A stretch of 64,000 nucleotides of DNA from Acidovorax sp. NO-1 (GTDB taxonomy: Bacteria; Pseudomonadota; Gammaproteobacteria; Burkholderiales; Burkholderiaceae_C), in assembly GCF_000238595.1 (NCBI RefSeq), contig NZ_AGTS01000002.1:1-64000 (forward strand), in the 5' to 3' direction. The notes under the pieces were generated by a model. The model saw nothing but the letters and a program-made list of their open reading frames with translations. It was not told where the DNA came from and searched no databases. Each line of letters starts with the position of its first letter. Position 1 is the first letter of the stretch. The position numbers were made by a program, and so were the translations under genes. This document shows, piece by piece, positions 36,319 to 43,856 of the stretch.

Positions 36319-37062
36319 ATGAACCACCACCCATCCAACAACGGAGTGCGGCCGAGGCTGGCTGCTGCTGCCGCTGTGGCCGCGCTGCTGCTGCTTGGGG
36401 GCTGCGCTTCGCTGGACGTGCCCCGCGCCGACAACTACCCCGCCTCCGACCAGAAGAAGGCGCGGGCCGTGCACCATTGGGATGTGCTGGCCGATGACGT
36501 CGCCCACCGCATAGCCGACAAGATCAGCGCCTGGCCCGCGGGCGAGTACCCGATCTTTGTGGCGGCCTCCCCCGGCGATTCCAGTTTCAACAACGGCTTT
36601 CGCAAACTGCTCATCACGCGGCTGCTGGACCGGGGTGTCACGCTGTCCACCCAGCCTGCCGCCGTCACGCTGACTTTTGAGACCCAGCTGGTGCAGCACG
36701 AGGCACGGGTCAACAGCACGGGCCCCTTGCCCTGGACACGCCTTGCGCTGGGAGTGGGCGTGGCGCGGGACTGGTACCTGTACCAGCAAAGCGCCGGGTC
36801 TGTGCTGGCGGGCATCACGGCCCTGGGCGTTGTCACCGATCTCACGCAGTACGCCATCAGCGGACCGGCTGCAGGCGGCCCCACACGCACCGAGGTGCTC
36901 ATCACCACCTCCCTGGAGAGCGGAGACCGGTATCTGGCCCGCACCGCGGATGTGTATTACATCGAACAGGAGGACTCGGCGCTGTACCGGGCCAAGGTGG
37001 CCGAGCCCCCCATGCCCCCGCCGCCCACGGCGGTGAAGACCTGGCGGGTGGTGGCACCATGA
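36319..37062 (+). CDS. Lipoprotein of unknown function
   Basis: 247 residues from the ATG at 36319. The lipobox LLLGGC puts the lipidated Cys at residue 33. FVAASPGDSSFNNGFRKLLITRLLDRGVTLST and an alternating VTLTFETQLVQHE segment suggest an alpha/beta outer membrane assembly protein. Stop overlaps the start of the FlgO-like gene by four bases (ATGA), so the two are coupled and likely work together, plausibly in flagellar or envelope assembly. Confidence 0.78.
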   Translation: MNHHPSNNGVRPRLAAAAAVAALLLLGGCASLDVPRADNYPASDQKKARAVHHWDVLADDVAHRIADKISAWPAGEYPIFVAASPGDSSFNNGFRKLLITRLLDRGVTLSTQPAAVTLTFETQLVQHEARVNSTGPLPWTRLALGVGVARDWYLYQQSAGSVLAGITALGVVTDLTQYAISGPAAGGPTRTEVLITTSLESGDRYLARTADVYYIEQEDSALYRAKVAEPPMPPPPTAVKTWRVVAP

Positions 37063-37646
37063 CGGAGTTTTTGCTCGGTTGCCGAAGTGCGCGGTCGGCG
37101 CGCTGGACGGCCTTTCCGTTGCTGGCGCTGGCGTTGCTGGTGCAGGGCTGCGCCACCAGCCCCATGCATACCTATTACTACGGCGACAGGTCTGCGGGCC
37201 TGCAGCGTACCAACCTCATTGATACCAACGAAAGGGCTGCAGACGCGTTGCTGGAGAACGCACCGCTGGACGCCAGCCAGCCCGTGCTGGTGGCGACGCT
37301 GGTCCATGTGGACCGGCTGACCGAGTCTTCGCGGCTGGGCCGCATCTTCTCGGAGCAGATTGCAGGCCGCATGGTGCAGCGTGGCCTGAAGGTGACCGAG
37401 GTCAAGATGCGCGAGAACCTGCTGCTGCAGCGCGACCAGGGCGAACTGTTGTTGTCGCGCGAGGTGCGCGAGGTAAGCCAGGCGCAGGACGCGCAGGCGG
37501 TGGTGGTGGGCACCTATGCGGTGTCCACGTCGGTGGTGTACATCAGCCTCAAGCTGGTGAACCCGGTGGGCAACACCGTGGTGGCGGCGCACAACTATGC
37601 GGTGCCCATGGATGAGAACGTGCGCGCCCTGCTGACGGGAAGGTGA
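37059..37646 (+). CDS. FlgO-domain outer membrane lipoprotein
   Basis: 195 residues. The lipobox LLVQGC places Cys at residue 31. The FlgO-like fold is seen in PVLVATLVHVDRLTESSRLGRIFSEQI and VVVGTYAVSTSVVYISLKLVN. In Vibrio, FlgO and FlgP are outer membrane proteins needed for flagellar stability. Here the gene converges on flhDC, which supports but does not prove a flagellar role. Confidence 0.82.
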   Translation: MTEFLLGCRSARSARWTAFPLLALALLVQGCATSPMHTYYYGDRSAGLQRTNLIDTNERAADALLENAPLDASQPVLVATLVHVDRLTESSRLGRIFSEQIAGRMVQRGLKVTEVKMRENLLLQRDQGELLLSREVREVSQAQDAQAVVVGTYAVSTSVVYISLKLVNPVGNTVVAAHNYAVPMDENVRALLTGR

Positions 37647-37681
37647 CCGCAGATGGCGAGCACCGCCGCATCGCGGCAAAC

Positions 37682-37702
37682 AAAAAAGCCCCGGGAGGGG
37701 CT
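37682..37702 (-). terminator. Terminator of flhDC
   Basis: On the minus strand AGCCCC and GGGGCT arms with a TCCC loop are followed by TTTTTTG, 70 bases past the flhC stop. Confidence 0.7.
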
Positions 37703-37710
37703 GTGTTGTT

Positions 37711-37775
37711 AGTATGAAATTGATAGCTACAAGCGCTTACCGCATAAGCGCTAGAGGCCAATTTCTCTTGAAAAT
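37711..37775 (-). repeat. Dispersed palindromic repeat, copy 8
   Basis: Reverse copy: GAAATTGATAGCTACAAGCGCTTACCGCATAAGCGCTAGAGGCCAATTT, ending at the flhC stop codon. It lies between the convergent FlgO-like gene and flhC. Confidence 0.92.
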
Positions 37776-38326
37776 CAATGCAACATCAACGCACCAGCAG
37801 ACTTGCTCTTGCCAGCGCGGGCGGGTGGGTTGCACAGGCCGCAGGTGAAGTGGCGGTTCTCATACAGCTCGGTCACGAACTGGCCGCTGCACTGGCTGCA
37901 CTTGGTGCGCGTGAGCATCCCGGCGTCCACAAACTTCACCAGGCGCCAGGCGCGGGTGAAAGACAGCAGGGGCTCGATCTCGGCCGTGGCCACTTGTTCG
38001 TTGTACAGGCGGTAGGCCTTGGTCAGCAGCTCCACTGAATCCAGGTCCACGCCCTTGGACAGGTATTCGTAGATGTTCAAAAACAGCGAGCTGTGGATGT
38101 TTTCCTGCCAGGTCAGAAACCAGTCGGTGGAAAACGGCAGCTGTCCCTTCGATGGCGACTTGCCCGCGATCTCCTTGTACAGCCGGATCAGGCGTTCGTA
38201 CGACAGCGTGGTCTCGGACTCCAGCACCTGCATGCGGGCGCCCATCTGGATCAGCATCGCAGCGCGTTCGATCTGCTTGGACTCATTCAGAACGCTCTTG
38301 ACGGGGGCTTTGGCGGTGGTGGACAT
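37775..38326 (-). CDS. flhC: Flagellar transcriptional regulator FlhC
   Basis: 183 residues. FlhC with FlhD forms the heteromeric master activator of flagellar class II genes. QIERAAMLIQMGARMQVLESETTLSYERLIRLYKEI and the four-Cys zinc site near the C-terminus (TKCSQCSGQFV, HFTCGLCNPP) are present. The gene follows flhD on the same strand, in the usual order. Confidence 0.96.
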   Translation of the reverse strand: MSTTAKAPVKSVLNESKQIERAAMLIQMGARMQVLESETTLSYERLIRLYKEIAGKSPSKGQLPFSTDWFLTWQENIHSSLFLNIYEYLSKGVDLDSVELLTKAYRLYNEQVATAEIEPLLSFTRAWRLVKFVDAGMLTRTKCSQCSGQFVTELYENRHFTCGLCNPPARAGKSKSAGALMLH

Positions 38327-38370
38327 GGCGGGCTTTCAGGCAGGACGGGGATCAGGGTGGCGGTGGGGGC

Positions 38371-38697
38371 TCAGAGCACTTCCGACACGCGGCTGGCCAT
38401 CAGGATGTTGGCGTGCAGCGTGTTGGTGGCTTCGTTGCCCACCTTCTTGGCCGAGTGGTTCGTGAGCAAGCTCCACACCAGGTTGTCGTCCACGCGGAAG
38501 CTGCAAAGAAGCGTGTTGCGGGAGGCCAGTTTCATCACTTGCGCTGCCGACAGTGATGCCAGAATGTCGGCAGACTCTTCGTTCATGCCCAGACGGAACA
38601 CGGCTTCGGCCTTGTCCTGGCGAATCAGGGTCTGGGCCAGCATCAGGTAGGTGAGGTTGGCTTCGCGGATTTCGGCGAGGAGTTGTTCGTTGGTCAT
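38371..38697 (-). CDS. flhD: Flagellar transcriptional regulator FlhD
   Basis: 108 residues from the ATG at 38697 (AGGAAG 5 bases before it). NEQLLAEIREANLTYLMLAQTLIRQDKAEAVFRLGM and KLASRNTLLCSFRVDD with the disulfide-capable Cys match FlhD. It lies 44 bases before flhC. The 317-base upstream region carries an RcsB-box-like palindrome. Confidence 0.96.
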   Translation of the reverse strand: MTNEQLLAEIREANLTYLMLAQTLIRQDKAEAVFRLGMNEESADILASLSAAQVMKLASRNTLLCSFRVDDNLVWSLLTNHSAKKVGNEATNTLHANILMASRVSEVL

Positions 38698-39014
38698 GGC
38701 GGCTTCCTTTTTTCCAGTACCGGGTCTTGCGTTTCCTGCTGACTGCAGGCTTTGCGTGATCCGTTGAAATGGATTGTGAAACCGCCCCAATCAGAAATTA
38801 AGTCGGGGTTTGGATGTGCCGCGCGTCTGGTTTCGCGGTGGGCCATGTAGGAATTTGCCCTACACGCGCATCAGATGCGGGCTGGCATTCCACCCGATGG
38901 CGCTTGCTGCAGCACCGGGCCCGGGCTGCCCCATTCTGTTCATGGTTTTGATAGCACCCTCAAAGCCATCTTTTTTGCACTTTTACAACCCGCGCCGCAG
39001 TGCTGTGCGCTGCA
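38698..39014. other. Intergenic region upstream of flhD
   Basis: 317 bases with no gene. It presumably contains the flhD promoter, and next to it the 3' end of the sulfurtransferase gene. A palindrome at 38846-38864 is noted separately. A T-run (CTTTTTTGCACTTTT, about 38972-38986) lies near the sulfurtransferase stop, but I see no good hairpin beside it. Confidence 0.5.
38846..38864. promoter_or_regulatory. RcsB-box-like palindrome upstream of flhD
   Basis: Arms TGTAGG (38846-38851) and CCTACA (38859-38864) flank AATTTGC. The TAGGAATTTGCCCTA core resembles the RcsAB box TAAGAAT-N-ATTCCTA through which Rcs represses flhDC in enterobacteria. It lies about 150 bases before flhD. Confidence 0.45.
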
Positions 39015-39917
39015 TCAGCCTTTTTCGACCGGGCGCGCGGGGTCGGAACACCACTCGCTCCAGCTGCCCGCAAACAATGCTGTCGGGCCGAGGCCCGCCA
39101 CCTCCATGCCCAGCAGATTGGGCACGGCGCTCACTCCGCTGCCGCACTGGTGCACCACGGTGGCGGGGTCGCGGCCCCCCAGCAGAGCTTCAAATTCGGC
39201 GCGCAGCACGGCTGCAGGCTTGAATCGGCCATCCGCGCCAATGTTGTCGGCGAAAGGGCGGTTGAGCGCACCCGGGATATGCCCCGCCACGGGGTCCAGC
39301 GGCTCGACTTCGCCCCGGTAGCGAGCACCCGCACGCGCGTCAATCACGGTCTGGCCGGGTTGCTGCAGGCCCGCCAACACCTCGCTGGCCGTAGCCAGCC
39401 GGCGCAGGGGGTCGCCCAGCTGGAAGTTGGTCTGGAAGTGCGCGGGCTCTTCGCCGCTGTTCACCGCGCCTCCGGCGGCCTGCCAGGCCTGCAGCCCACC
39501 GTCGAGCACGGCCACGGCATCGTGCCCCGCCCACTTGAGCATCCACCACAGGCGGCCACAGTAGTTGGCGCCCTGGCGGTCGTACACCACGGCCTGCATG
39601 TTGTTGGCAAAACCCACGCTGGACAGCCACATCGCAAAACGCTCGCGGCTGGGCAGCGGGTGGCGCCCGCCCGATGCAGGCTGGTCGGCTTCCTGCGCGG
39701 TCAGCGTGCCGTGTGCGCCGGGGGCACCGTGTTTGGCGCTCAGGTCGTTGTCGAGGTGGGCGTACACCGCACCGGGGATGTGCGCCTCTGCGTACTGCTG
39801 GGCACCGGCCGTGGGTTGCATCAGCTCGAAGCTGCAGTCAAACACCATCAGCGGCGCGCCGCTGGCGATCAGCGACTGCAGGTCGGGGGCAGGGATGAGG
39901 GTGGTGTAGGTGGTCAT
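39015..39917 (-). CDS. sseA: 3-mercaptopyruvate sulfurtransferase (rhodanese family)
   Basis: 300 residues from the ATG at 39917; longer starts (39974) are possible. Two rhodanese domains: inactive N-terminal (SFELMQPTAGAQQYAEAHIPGAVYA) and catalytic C-terminal with Cys about 258 in HQCGSGVSA, a loop of the mercaptopyruvate type (CGSGV[ST]A) rather than the thiosulfate CRxGx[R/T]. It transfers sulfur from 3-mercaptopyruvate. The nearby cysM and TusA-like genes are elsewhere in the window, so no operon link. Confidence 0.93.
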   Translation of the reverse strand: MTTYTTLIPAPDLQSLIASGAPLMVFDCSFELMQPTAGAQQYAEAHIPGAVYAHLDNDLSAKHGAPGAHGTLTAQEADQPASGGRHPLPSRERFAMWLSSVGFANNMQAVVYDRQGANYCGRLWWMLKWAGHDAVAVLDGGLQAWQAAGGAVNSGEEPAHFQTNFQLGDPLRRLATASEVLAGLQQPGQTVIDARAGARYRGEVEPLDPVAGHIPGALNRPFADNIGADGRFKPAAVLRAEFEALLGGRDPATVVHQCGSGVSAVPNLLGMEVAGLGPTALFAGSWSEWCSDPARPVEKG

Positions 39918-40020
39918 GGGCAGAGGAGGGTACGAAGTGACGGGATGTGCCGGACAGTGCTCCATTGTGTCCATCCTGGCGCGGCGTGTCCGGTGCAGTT
40001 CGTAACGGTTGTCGTATCTC

Positions 40021-40932
40021 TCAGTGTTCTTCTGCCGGTGCCCCCGGCGCAGCCCGCGCGCGCAGGATGGTGGCCACAATGCCGCTGCCCACGATGAGGG
40101 CCATGCCGATCCAGCCGATGGGTGGAATCTCGTCGCCAAACAGCAGCACGCTGTAGACGGCGGCAAAAACGATGCCGGAATACTGCAGGTTGGCAACCAC
40201 CAGCGTGCCGCGCTGCGTTTTGGCGCTGGCGTAGGCACGCGTCATGCACAGCTGGCCACCGGCGGCCAGCACGCCAATGGGCAGCAGCCACAGCGCCTGC
40301 CAGCCGGGCCAGTCTGACATGCCGGTAAACAGCATGGCCCCACCGCCTGCCACGGCAGAGCCCACGGCAAAGTAGAAAACGGTGCGCGATTCTGGCTCGC
40401 CCAGGCGCGACAGCGCCACCACCTGCATGTAGGCAAAGGCAGCGGTCAGGCCGGACATCAGCCCGATCAGGCCCGCAAACGCCTGGTTCTGGTCCAGGCT
40501 GGGGCGCAGCATCAGCACCACGCCCACAAACCCCGTCAGCACGGTGACGATCAACGGCCCCTGGAAGGCCGGACGGGGCGCTGCCGCAGAGGGTCGCCAC
40601 GCGAGCAGAGTGCCGCCCACCAGAAAGGCCGCGATCCAGACGCTGCTCATGTAATTGAGCGTCATGGCCGTGGCCAGCGGCAGGTGGGCAATCGCATAGA
40701 ACCAGGCTCCCAGCGACGCCACGCCCACCAGGCTGCGCCACGCGTGCATGCCCGGATATCGCGTGGCCAGCGTCACCTTTTGTGACCGGGCCAGCAGCCA
40801 CAGGATGAACATGCCGATGATGCCGCGGTAGCACACCAGTTCGGCCGCGTTGAAGAAATCCGATGCGATCTTGACGCACACGCCCATGCTGGCAAACAGG
40901 AACGCGGCCAACACCATCCAGAGGGCTTGCAT
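40021..40932 (-). CDS. EamA/DMT-family transporter
   Basis: 303 residues with ten predicted transmembrane helices in two EamA repeats: LWMVLAAFLFASMGVCVKIA at the start, ELVCYRGIIGMFILWLLA, and GIVFAAVYSVLLFGDEIPPIGWIGMALIVGSGIVA near the end. This family exports metabolites such as amino acids or S-adenosylmethionine; the substrate is unknown. It lies between the sulfurtransferase gene and a palindromic repeat on the same strand. Confidence 0.9.
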   Translation of the reverse strand: MQALWMVLAAFLFASMGVCVKIASDFFNAAELVCYRGIIGMFILWLLARSQKVTLATRYPGMHAWRSLVGVASLGAWFYAIAHLPLATAMTLNYMSSVWIAAFLVGGTLLAWRPSAAAPRPAFQGPLIVTVLTGFVGVVLMLRPSLDQNQAFAGLIGLMSGLTAAFAYMQVVALSRLGEPESRTVFYFAVGSAVAGGGAMLFTGMSDWPGWQALWLLPIGVLAAGGQLCMTRAYASAKTQRGTLVVANLQYSGIVFAAVYSVLLFGDEIPPIGWIGMALIVGSGIVATILRARAAPGAPAEEH

Positions 40933-40970
40933 CGGGTTGTAATCTCTTGAAGCGCACCGGCTGGTGCAGA

Positions 40971-41025
40971 AGTAAAAATAGCCGCCAGCGCTTGTTTACC
41001 AAGCGGCGGCAGCTATTGTAATGAG
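40971..41025 (-). repeat. Dispersed palindromic repeat, copy 9
   Basis: GTAAAAATAGCCGCCAGCGCTTGTTTACCAAGCGGCGGCAGCTATTGTAATG. The arms are slightly changed (CGGCGG) yet still pair, suggesting compensatory mutation. It lies between the Rieske and EamA genes, 48 bases past the Rieske stop. Confidence 0.88.
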
Positions 41026-41072
41026 AGCAGGTCACAGCGGGCCTGCGGATTGGCGGGGTTTTGTCGCCGTAT

Positions 41073-42212
41073 TCAGCGTTTCGGGACGCCGGCGCCCATC
41101 GCCTCGCGATACCACTCGTGAAAGTGCTGCATGCCGTCTTCCATGGGGCTCTGGTAGGGGCCCACCTCGTTGTCGCCGCGCTCCAGCAGCGCCTTGCGGC
41201 CGGCGTCCATGCGCTCGCCGATTTCGTCGTCCTCGATGCAGGTCTCCATGTAGGCGGCCTTCTGCGCCTCGACGAATTCGCGCTCGAAGGCGGCGATTTC
41301 CTCGGGGTAGTAGAACTCCACCATGTTCAGCGTCCTGGTGGGGCTGATGGGGTGCAGGGTGGACACGGTGAGAACATGCGGGTACCACTCGATCATGATG
41401 TGCGGGTACAGCGTGAGCCAGATGGCGCCGTACTTTGGCGGCTTGCCTTCACGGTAGTCCAGCAGCGCCTTGTGCCAGCGCTCGTACACCGGGCTGCCCG
41501 CCTTGCCCAGGCGGTTGGCCACGCCCACGGTCTGCACGGAGTAGTTCTTGCCAAACTCCCAGCGCAGGTCGTCACACGTCACAAAGCTGCCCAGGCCCGG
41601 GTGGAAGGGGCCGACGTGGTAGTCCTCCAGATAGACCTCGATGAAGGTCTTCCAGTTGTAATTGCACTCGTGCAGCTCCACATGGTCCAGCACATACCCG
41701 CCAAAATCCAGGTCGGCTCGCGGGCCCATGCGGGCCAGGTCGGCCGCGACGTCGTAGCCGTTGTCTTCAAACAGAAGGCCGTTCCACTCGCGCAGCTTGT
41801 AGTTGTTGAGGTTCAGGCACGGGTCGTGCGCGAAGTGGGGTGCGCCCAGCAGTTCGCCCTGGGGGTTGTACGTCCAGCGGTGCAATGGGCACACGATGTT
41901 GCCGCCCGCGCTGCCCTTTTGCTGCGTGTTCAGCGAACCCTTGCCCTTGAGCATGACCGCCTGGCGGTGGCGGCACACGTTGGAGATCAGCTCGATGCCG
42001 CCCTGGGCGTTGCGCACCAGCGCGCGGCCCTCTCCTTCCTGGGGCAGGGCGTAGTAGTCACCCGTGTTGGGCACGGCCAATTGGTGCCCCACGTAGCGGG
42101 GCCCGCGCTGGAAGATGGTATCCAGCTCGCGCTGGAACAGCGCATCGTCAAAATAGCTTGAAACTGGTAGTTGGCTTGCGGCCTGCTGCAGTTGAAGACT
42201 TAAATCAGACAT
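41073..42212 (-). CDS. Rieske-type aromatic ring-hydroxylating oxygenase, alpha subunit
   Basis: 379 residues. Rieske ligands C80/H82 (NVCRHRQA) and C108/H111 (CPLHRW); mononuclear iron His H201 and H206 in LEDYHVGPFHPGLG. The CxH to CxxH gap is 25 residues, about eight more than the common 17, with KGSLNTQQKGSAGG inserted. Related oxygenases act on aromatic acids, carnitine or choline-like compounds, and the NYNWKTFIEVYLEDYHV pattern is the choline/carnitine-monooxygenase-type neighbourhood. No reductase partner is adjacent, though a 2Fe-2S flavoprotein reductase lies at 4113-5165. Substrate unknown. Confidence 0.9.
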   Translation of the reverse strand: MSDLSLQLQQAASQLPVSSYFDDALFQRELDTIFQRGPRYVGHQLAVPNTGDYYALPQEGEGRALVRNAQGGIELISNVCRHRQAVMLKGKGSLNTQQKGSAGGNIVCPLHRWTYNPQGELLGAPHFAHDPCLNLNNYKLREWNGLLFEDNGYDVAADLARMGPRADLDFGGYVLDHVELHECNYNWKTFIEVYLEDYHVGPFHPGLGSFVTCDDLRWEFGKNYSVQTVGVANRLGKAGSPVYERWHKALLDYREGKPPKYGAIWLTLYPHIMIEWYPHVLTVSTLHPISPTRTLNMVEFYYPEEIAAFEREFVEAQKAAYMETCIEDDEIGERMDAGRKALLERGDNEVGPYQSPMEDGMQHFHEWYREAMGAGVPKR

Positions 42213-42441
42213 GGGTGACCTGACCTAAAGACTCCCCACAGAGAGTGCGGGAGGTGCGCCGGGAAGGCACATCTGGAAAAAGAAAACCGGCTCAGAAGGT
42301 GGCCGGCTCGACGGGAATGGGATTATAGGCGGTGGGGTTATTCCCGCACCCCCGCTACGTGAATAGAAATCGCCGGTTCCAGAAAATAGAGGCCTCCTAC
42401 GGATCTGCTGCTGTCTGACACGGGCGCCACAGCGCTGCGCC

Positions 42442-42447
42442 TAAAAT
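42442..42447 (+). promoter_or_regulatory. Possible -10 box for xseB-ispA
   Basis: TAAAAT lies 36 bases before the xseB start, at the position of a promoter -10; CTGACA upstream is 21 bases away, too far for an ideal -35. Confidence 0.3.
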
Positions 42448-42482
42448 CACCGGTTTTTCACCCGCGCACTGCCGCCCCCTCC

Positions 42483-42725
42483 ATGCCCAAGGCCCCCGCA
42501 ACACCCCTTCCTCCCGCCGAACCCGCCAGCTACGAGGCGGCGCTGGAAGAGCTGGAGCAACTCGTGGCCCGCATCGAGTCGGGCCAGTTGCCGCTGGACC
42601 AGATGCTGGCCGGCTACCAGCGCGGCGCCACGCTGCTGGCGTTTTGCCGCCAGCGGCTTGATGCCGTGCAGGACCAGATCAAGGTGCTGGATGAAGGGCA
42701 ACTGCAACCATGGAACCAGGAATGA
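42483..42725 (+). CDS. xseB: Exodeoxyribonuclease VII small subunit
   Basis: 80 residues, the standard small subunit: [33 protein letters not shown] is the characteristic pattern. With XseA it degrades single-stranded DNA. As in E. coli, it precedes ispA and dxs (xseB-ispA-dxs order). Its stop codon overlaps the ispA start region. Confidence 0.95.
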   Translation: MPKAPATPLPPAEPASYEAALEELEQLVARIESGQLPLDQMLAGYQRGATLLAFCRQRLDAVQDQIKVLDEGQLQPWNQE

Positions 42726-43741
42726 GCGCGGTGCCCATGATTTCCGAAAGCCAGTCGCTGGACATGACCGCCTGGACCCAGACCCGCCTGTCCCGCGTGG
42801 AGCAGGCCCTGTCGCAATGGGTGGGCGACGGCGCACCCGCCGGGCTGGGCGACGCCATGCGCTATGCCGTGCTCGATGGCGGCAAGCGCCTGCGGCCGCT
42901 GCTGGTGCTGGCGGCCTACGAGGCGGTCTGCAGTGGAGCCACGGCGTCTGAGGTGCATGACGATGCAGCCCTGCGTGCGGGCATGGACGAGGCGGCCCTG
43001 CGGGCCGGTTTGGACGAAGCAGCCCTGCGGGCCGGTTTGGACGAAGCAGCCCTGCGGGCCGCGTGCGCGGTGGAACTCATCCACGCCTACTCGCTGGTGC
43101 ACGACGACATGCCCTGCATGGACAACGACGTGCTGCGCCGTGGCAAGCCCACCGTGCACGTGCAGTTTGGCGAGGCCCAGGCGCTGCTGGCGGGCGATGC
43201 GCTGCAGGCCTTTGCATTTGAGCTGCTCACGCCCGACAACACCCTCATCCCCGCCGCCACACAGGCCACGCTGTGCAGGCTGCTGGCGCGGGCCGCAGGG
43301 TCGGCCGGCATGGCGGGCGGGCAGGCTATCGACCTGGCCAGCGTGGGTGTGGCGCTGACCGAAGACCAGTTGCGCCAGATGCACCGGCTCAAGACCGGCG
43401 CGCTGCTGCAGGGCAGTGTGCTCATGGGGGCGGCATGCGGCCACGCTGTGGGCGCGGCCTACCAGGCGCTGTCCGACTACGGGGCGGCCATGGGCCTTGC
43501 GTTCCAGGTGGTGGATGACATCCTGGACGTGGTGGCCGATTCCGCCACGCTGGGCAAGACAGCGGGCAAGGATGCTGCGGCCGACAAGCCCACCTATGTG
43601 TCTTTGCTGGGGCTCGCGCGGGCGCAGGCCTATGCCCAGGAGCTGCTGGCCGAGGCGCATGAGGCCCTCGCCCGCAGTGGCCTGCCGGATACCCGTGCGC
43701 TGGCGGCCCTGGCCGACATGGTGGTGCGCCGCTCGCATTGA
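42722..43741 (+). CDS. ispA: Farnesyl diphosphate synthase (geranyltranstransferase)
   Basis: 339 residues from the ATG at 42722, whose ATGA overlaps the xseB stop; ATGs at 42710 and 42764 are alternatives and homologues begin nearer the latter. [21 protein letters not shown], the first Asp-rich motif in [17 protein letters not shown] and the second in [13 protein letters not shown] are present. It makes farnesyl diphosphate from IPP and DMAPP/GPP for quinones and cell wall carriers. An in-frame repeat of about four 9-residue units (DEAALRAGL) lies between the first conserved block and [17 protein letters not shown], where other enzymes have a short loop. Confidence 0.95.
   Translation: MSAVPMISESQSLDMTAWTQTRLSRVEQALSQWVGDGAPAGLGDAMRYAVLDGGKRLRPLLVLAAYEAVCSGATASEVHDDAALRAGMDEAALRAGLDEAALRAGLDEAALRAACAVELIHAYSLVHDDMPCMDNDVLRRGKPTVHVQFGEAQALLAGDALQAFAFELLTPDNTLIPAATQATLCRLLARAAGSAGMAGGQAIDLASVGVALTEDQLRQMHRLKTGALLQGSVLMGAACGHAVGAAYQALSDYGAAMGLAFQVVDDILDVVADSATLGKTAGKDAAADKPTYVSLLGLARAQAYAQELLAEAHEALARSGLPDTRALAALADMVVRRSH
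42959..43066 (+). repeat. Four 27-bp in-frame tandem repeats in ispA
   Basis: Four contiguous units (starting 42959, 42986, 43013, 43040) each begin GACGA.GC.GCCCTGCG and encode DEAALRAG. plus one. Copies 2 and 3 differ at only two bases; copies 1 and 4 are more diverged. The pattern suggests recent slippage expansion. Confidence 0.93.
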
Positions 43742-43787
43742 ACCCGGCCCGATGACCCGTGCTGCACCCTGATCATGTCCGCTGCAG

Positions 43788-43856
43788 TCAATTCAATGCC
43801 AAATCGGCCTCCAGCGCTTATCTGTAAAGCGCTGGCAGCTATGAAAAGAATAGTGA
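43788..43856 (+). repeat. Dispersed palindromic repeat, copy 10
   Basis: Forward copy with CAAATCGGCCTCCAGCGCTTATCTGTAAAGCGCTGGCAGCTATGAAAAGAATAGTGA, ending at the dxs start codon. Confidence 0.93.

Noticed and set aside
42959-43066. CRISPR or other interspaced array in ispA
   Set aside because: The 27-bp units are contiguous, in frame and without spacers.
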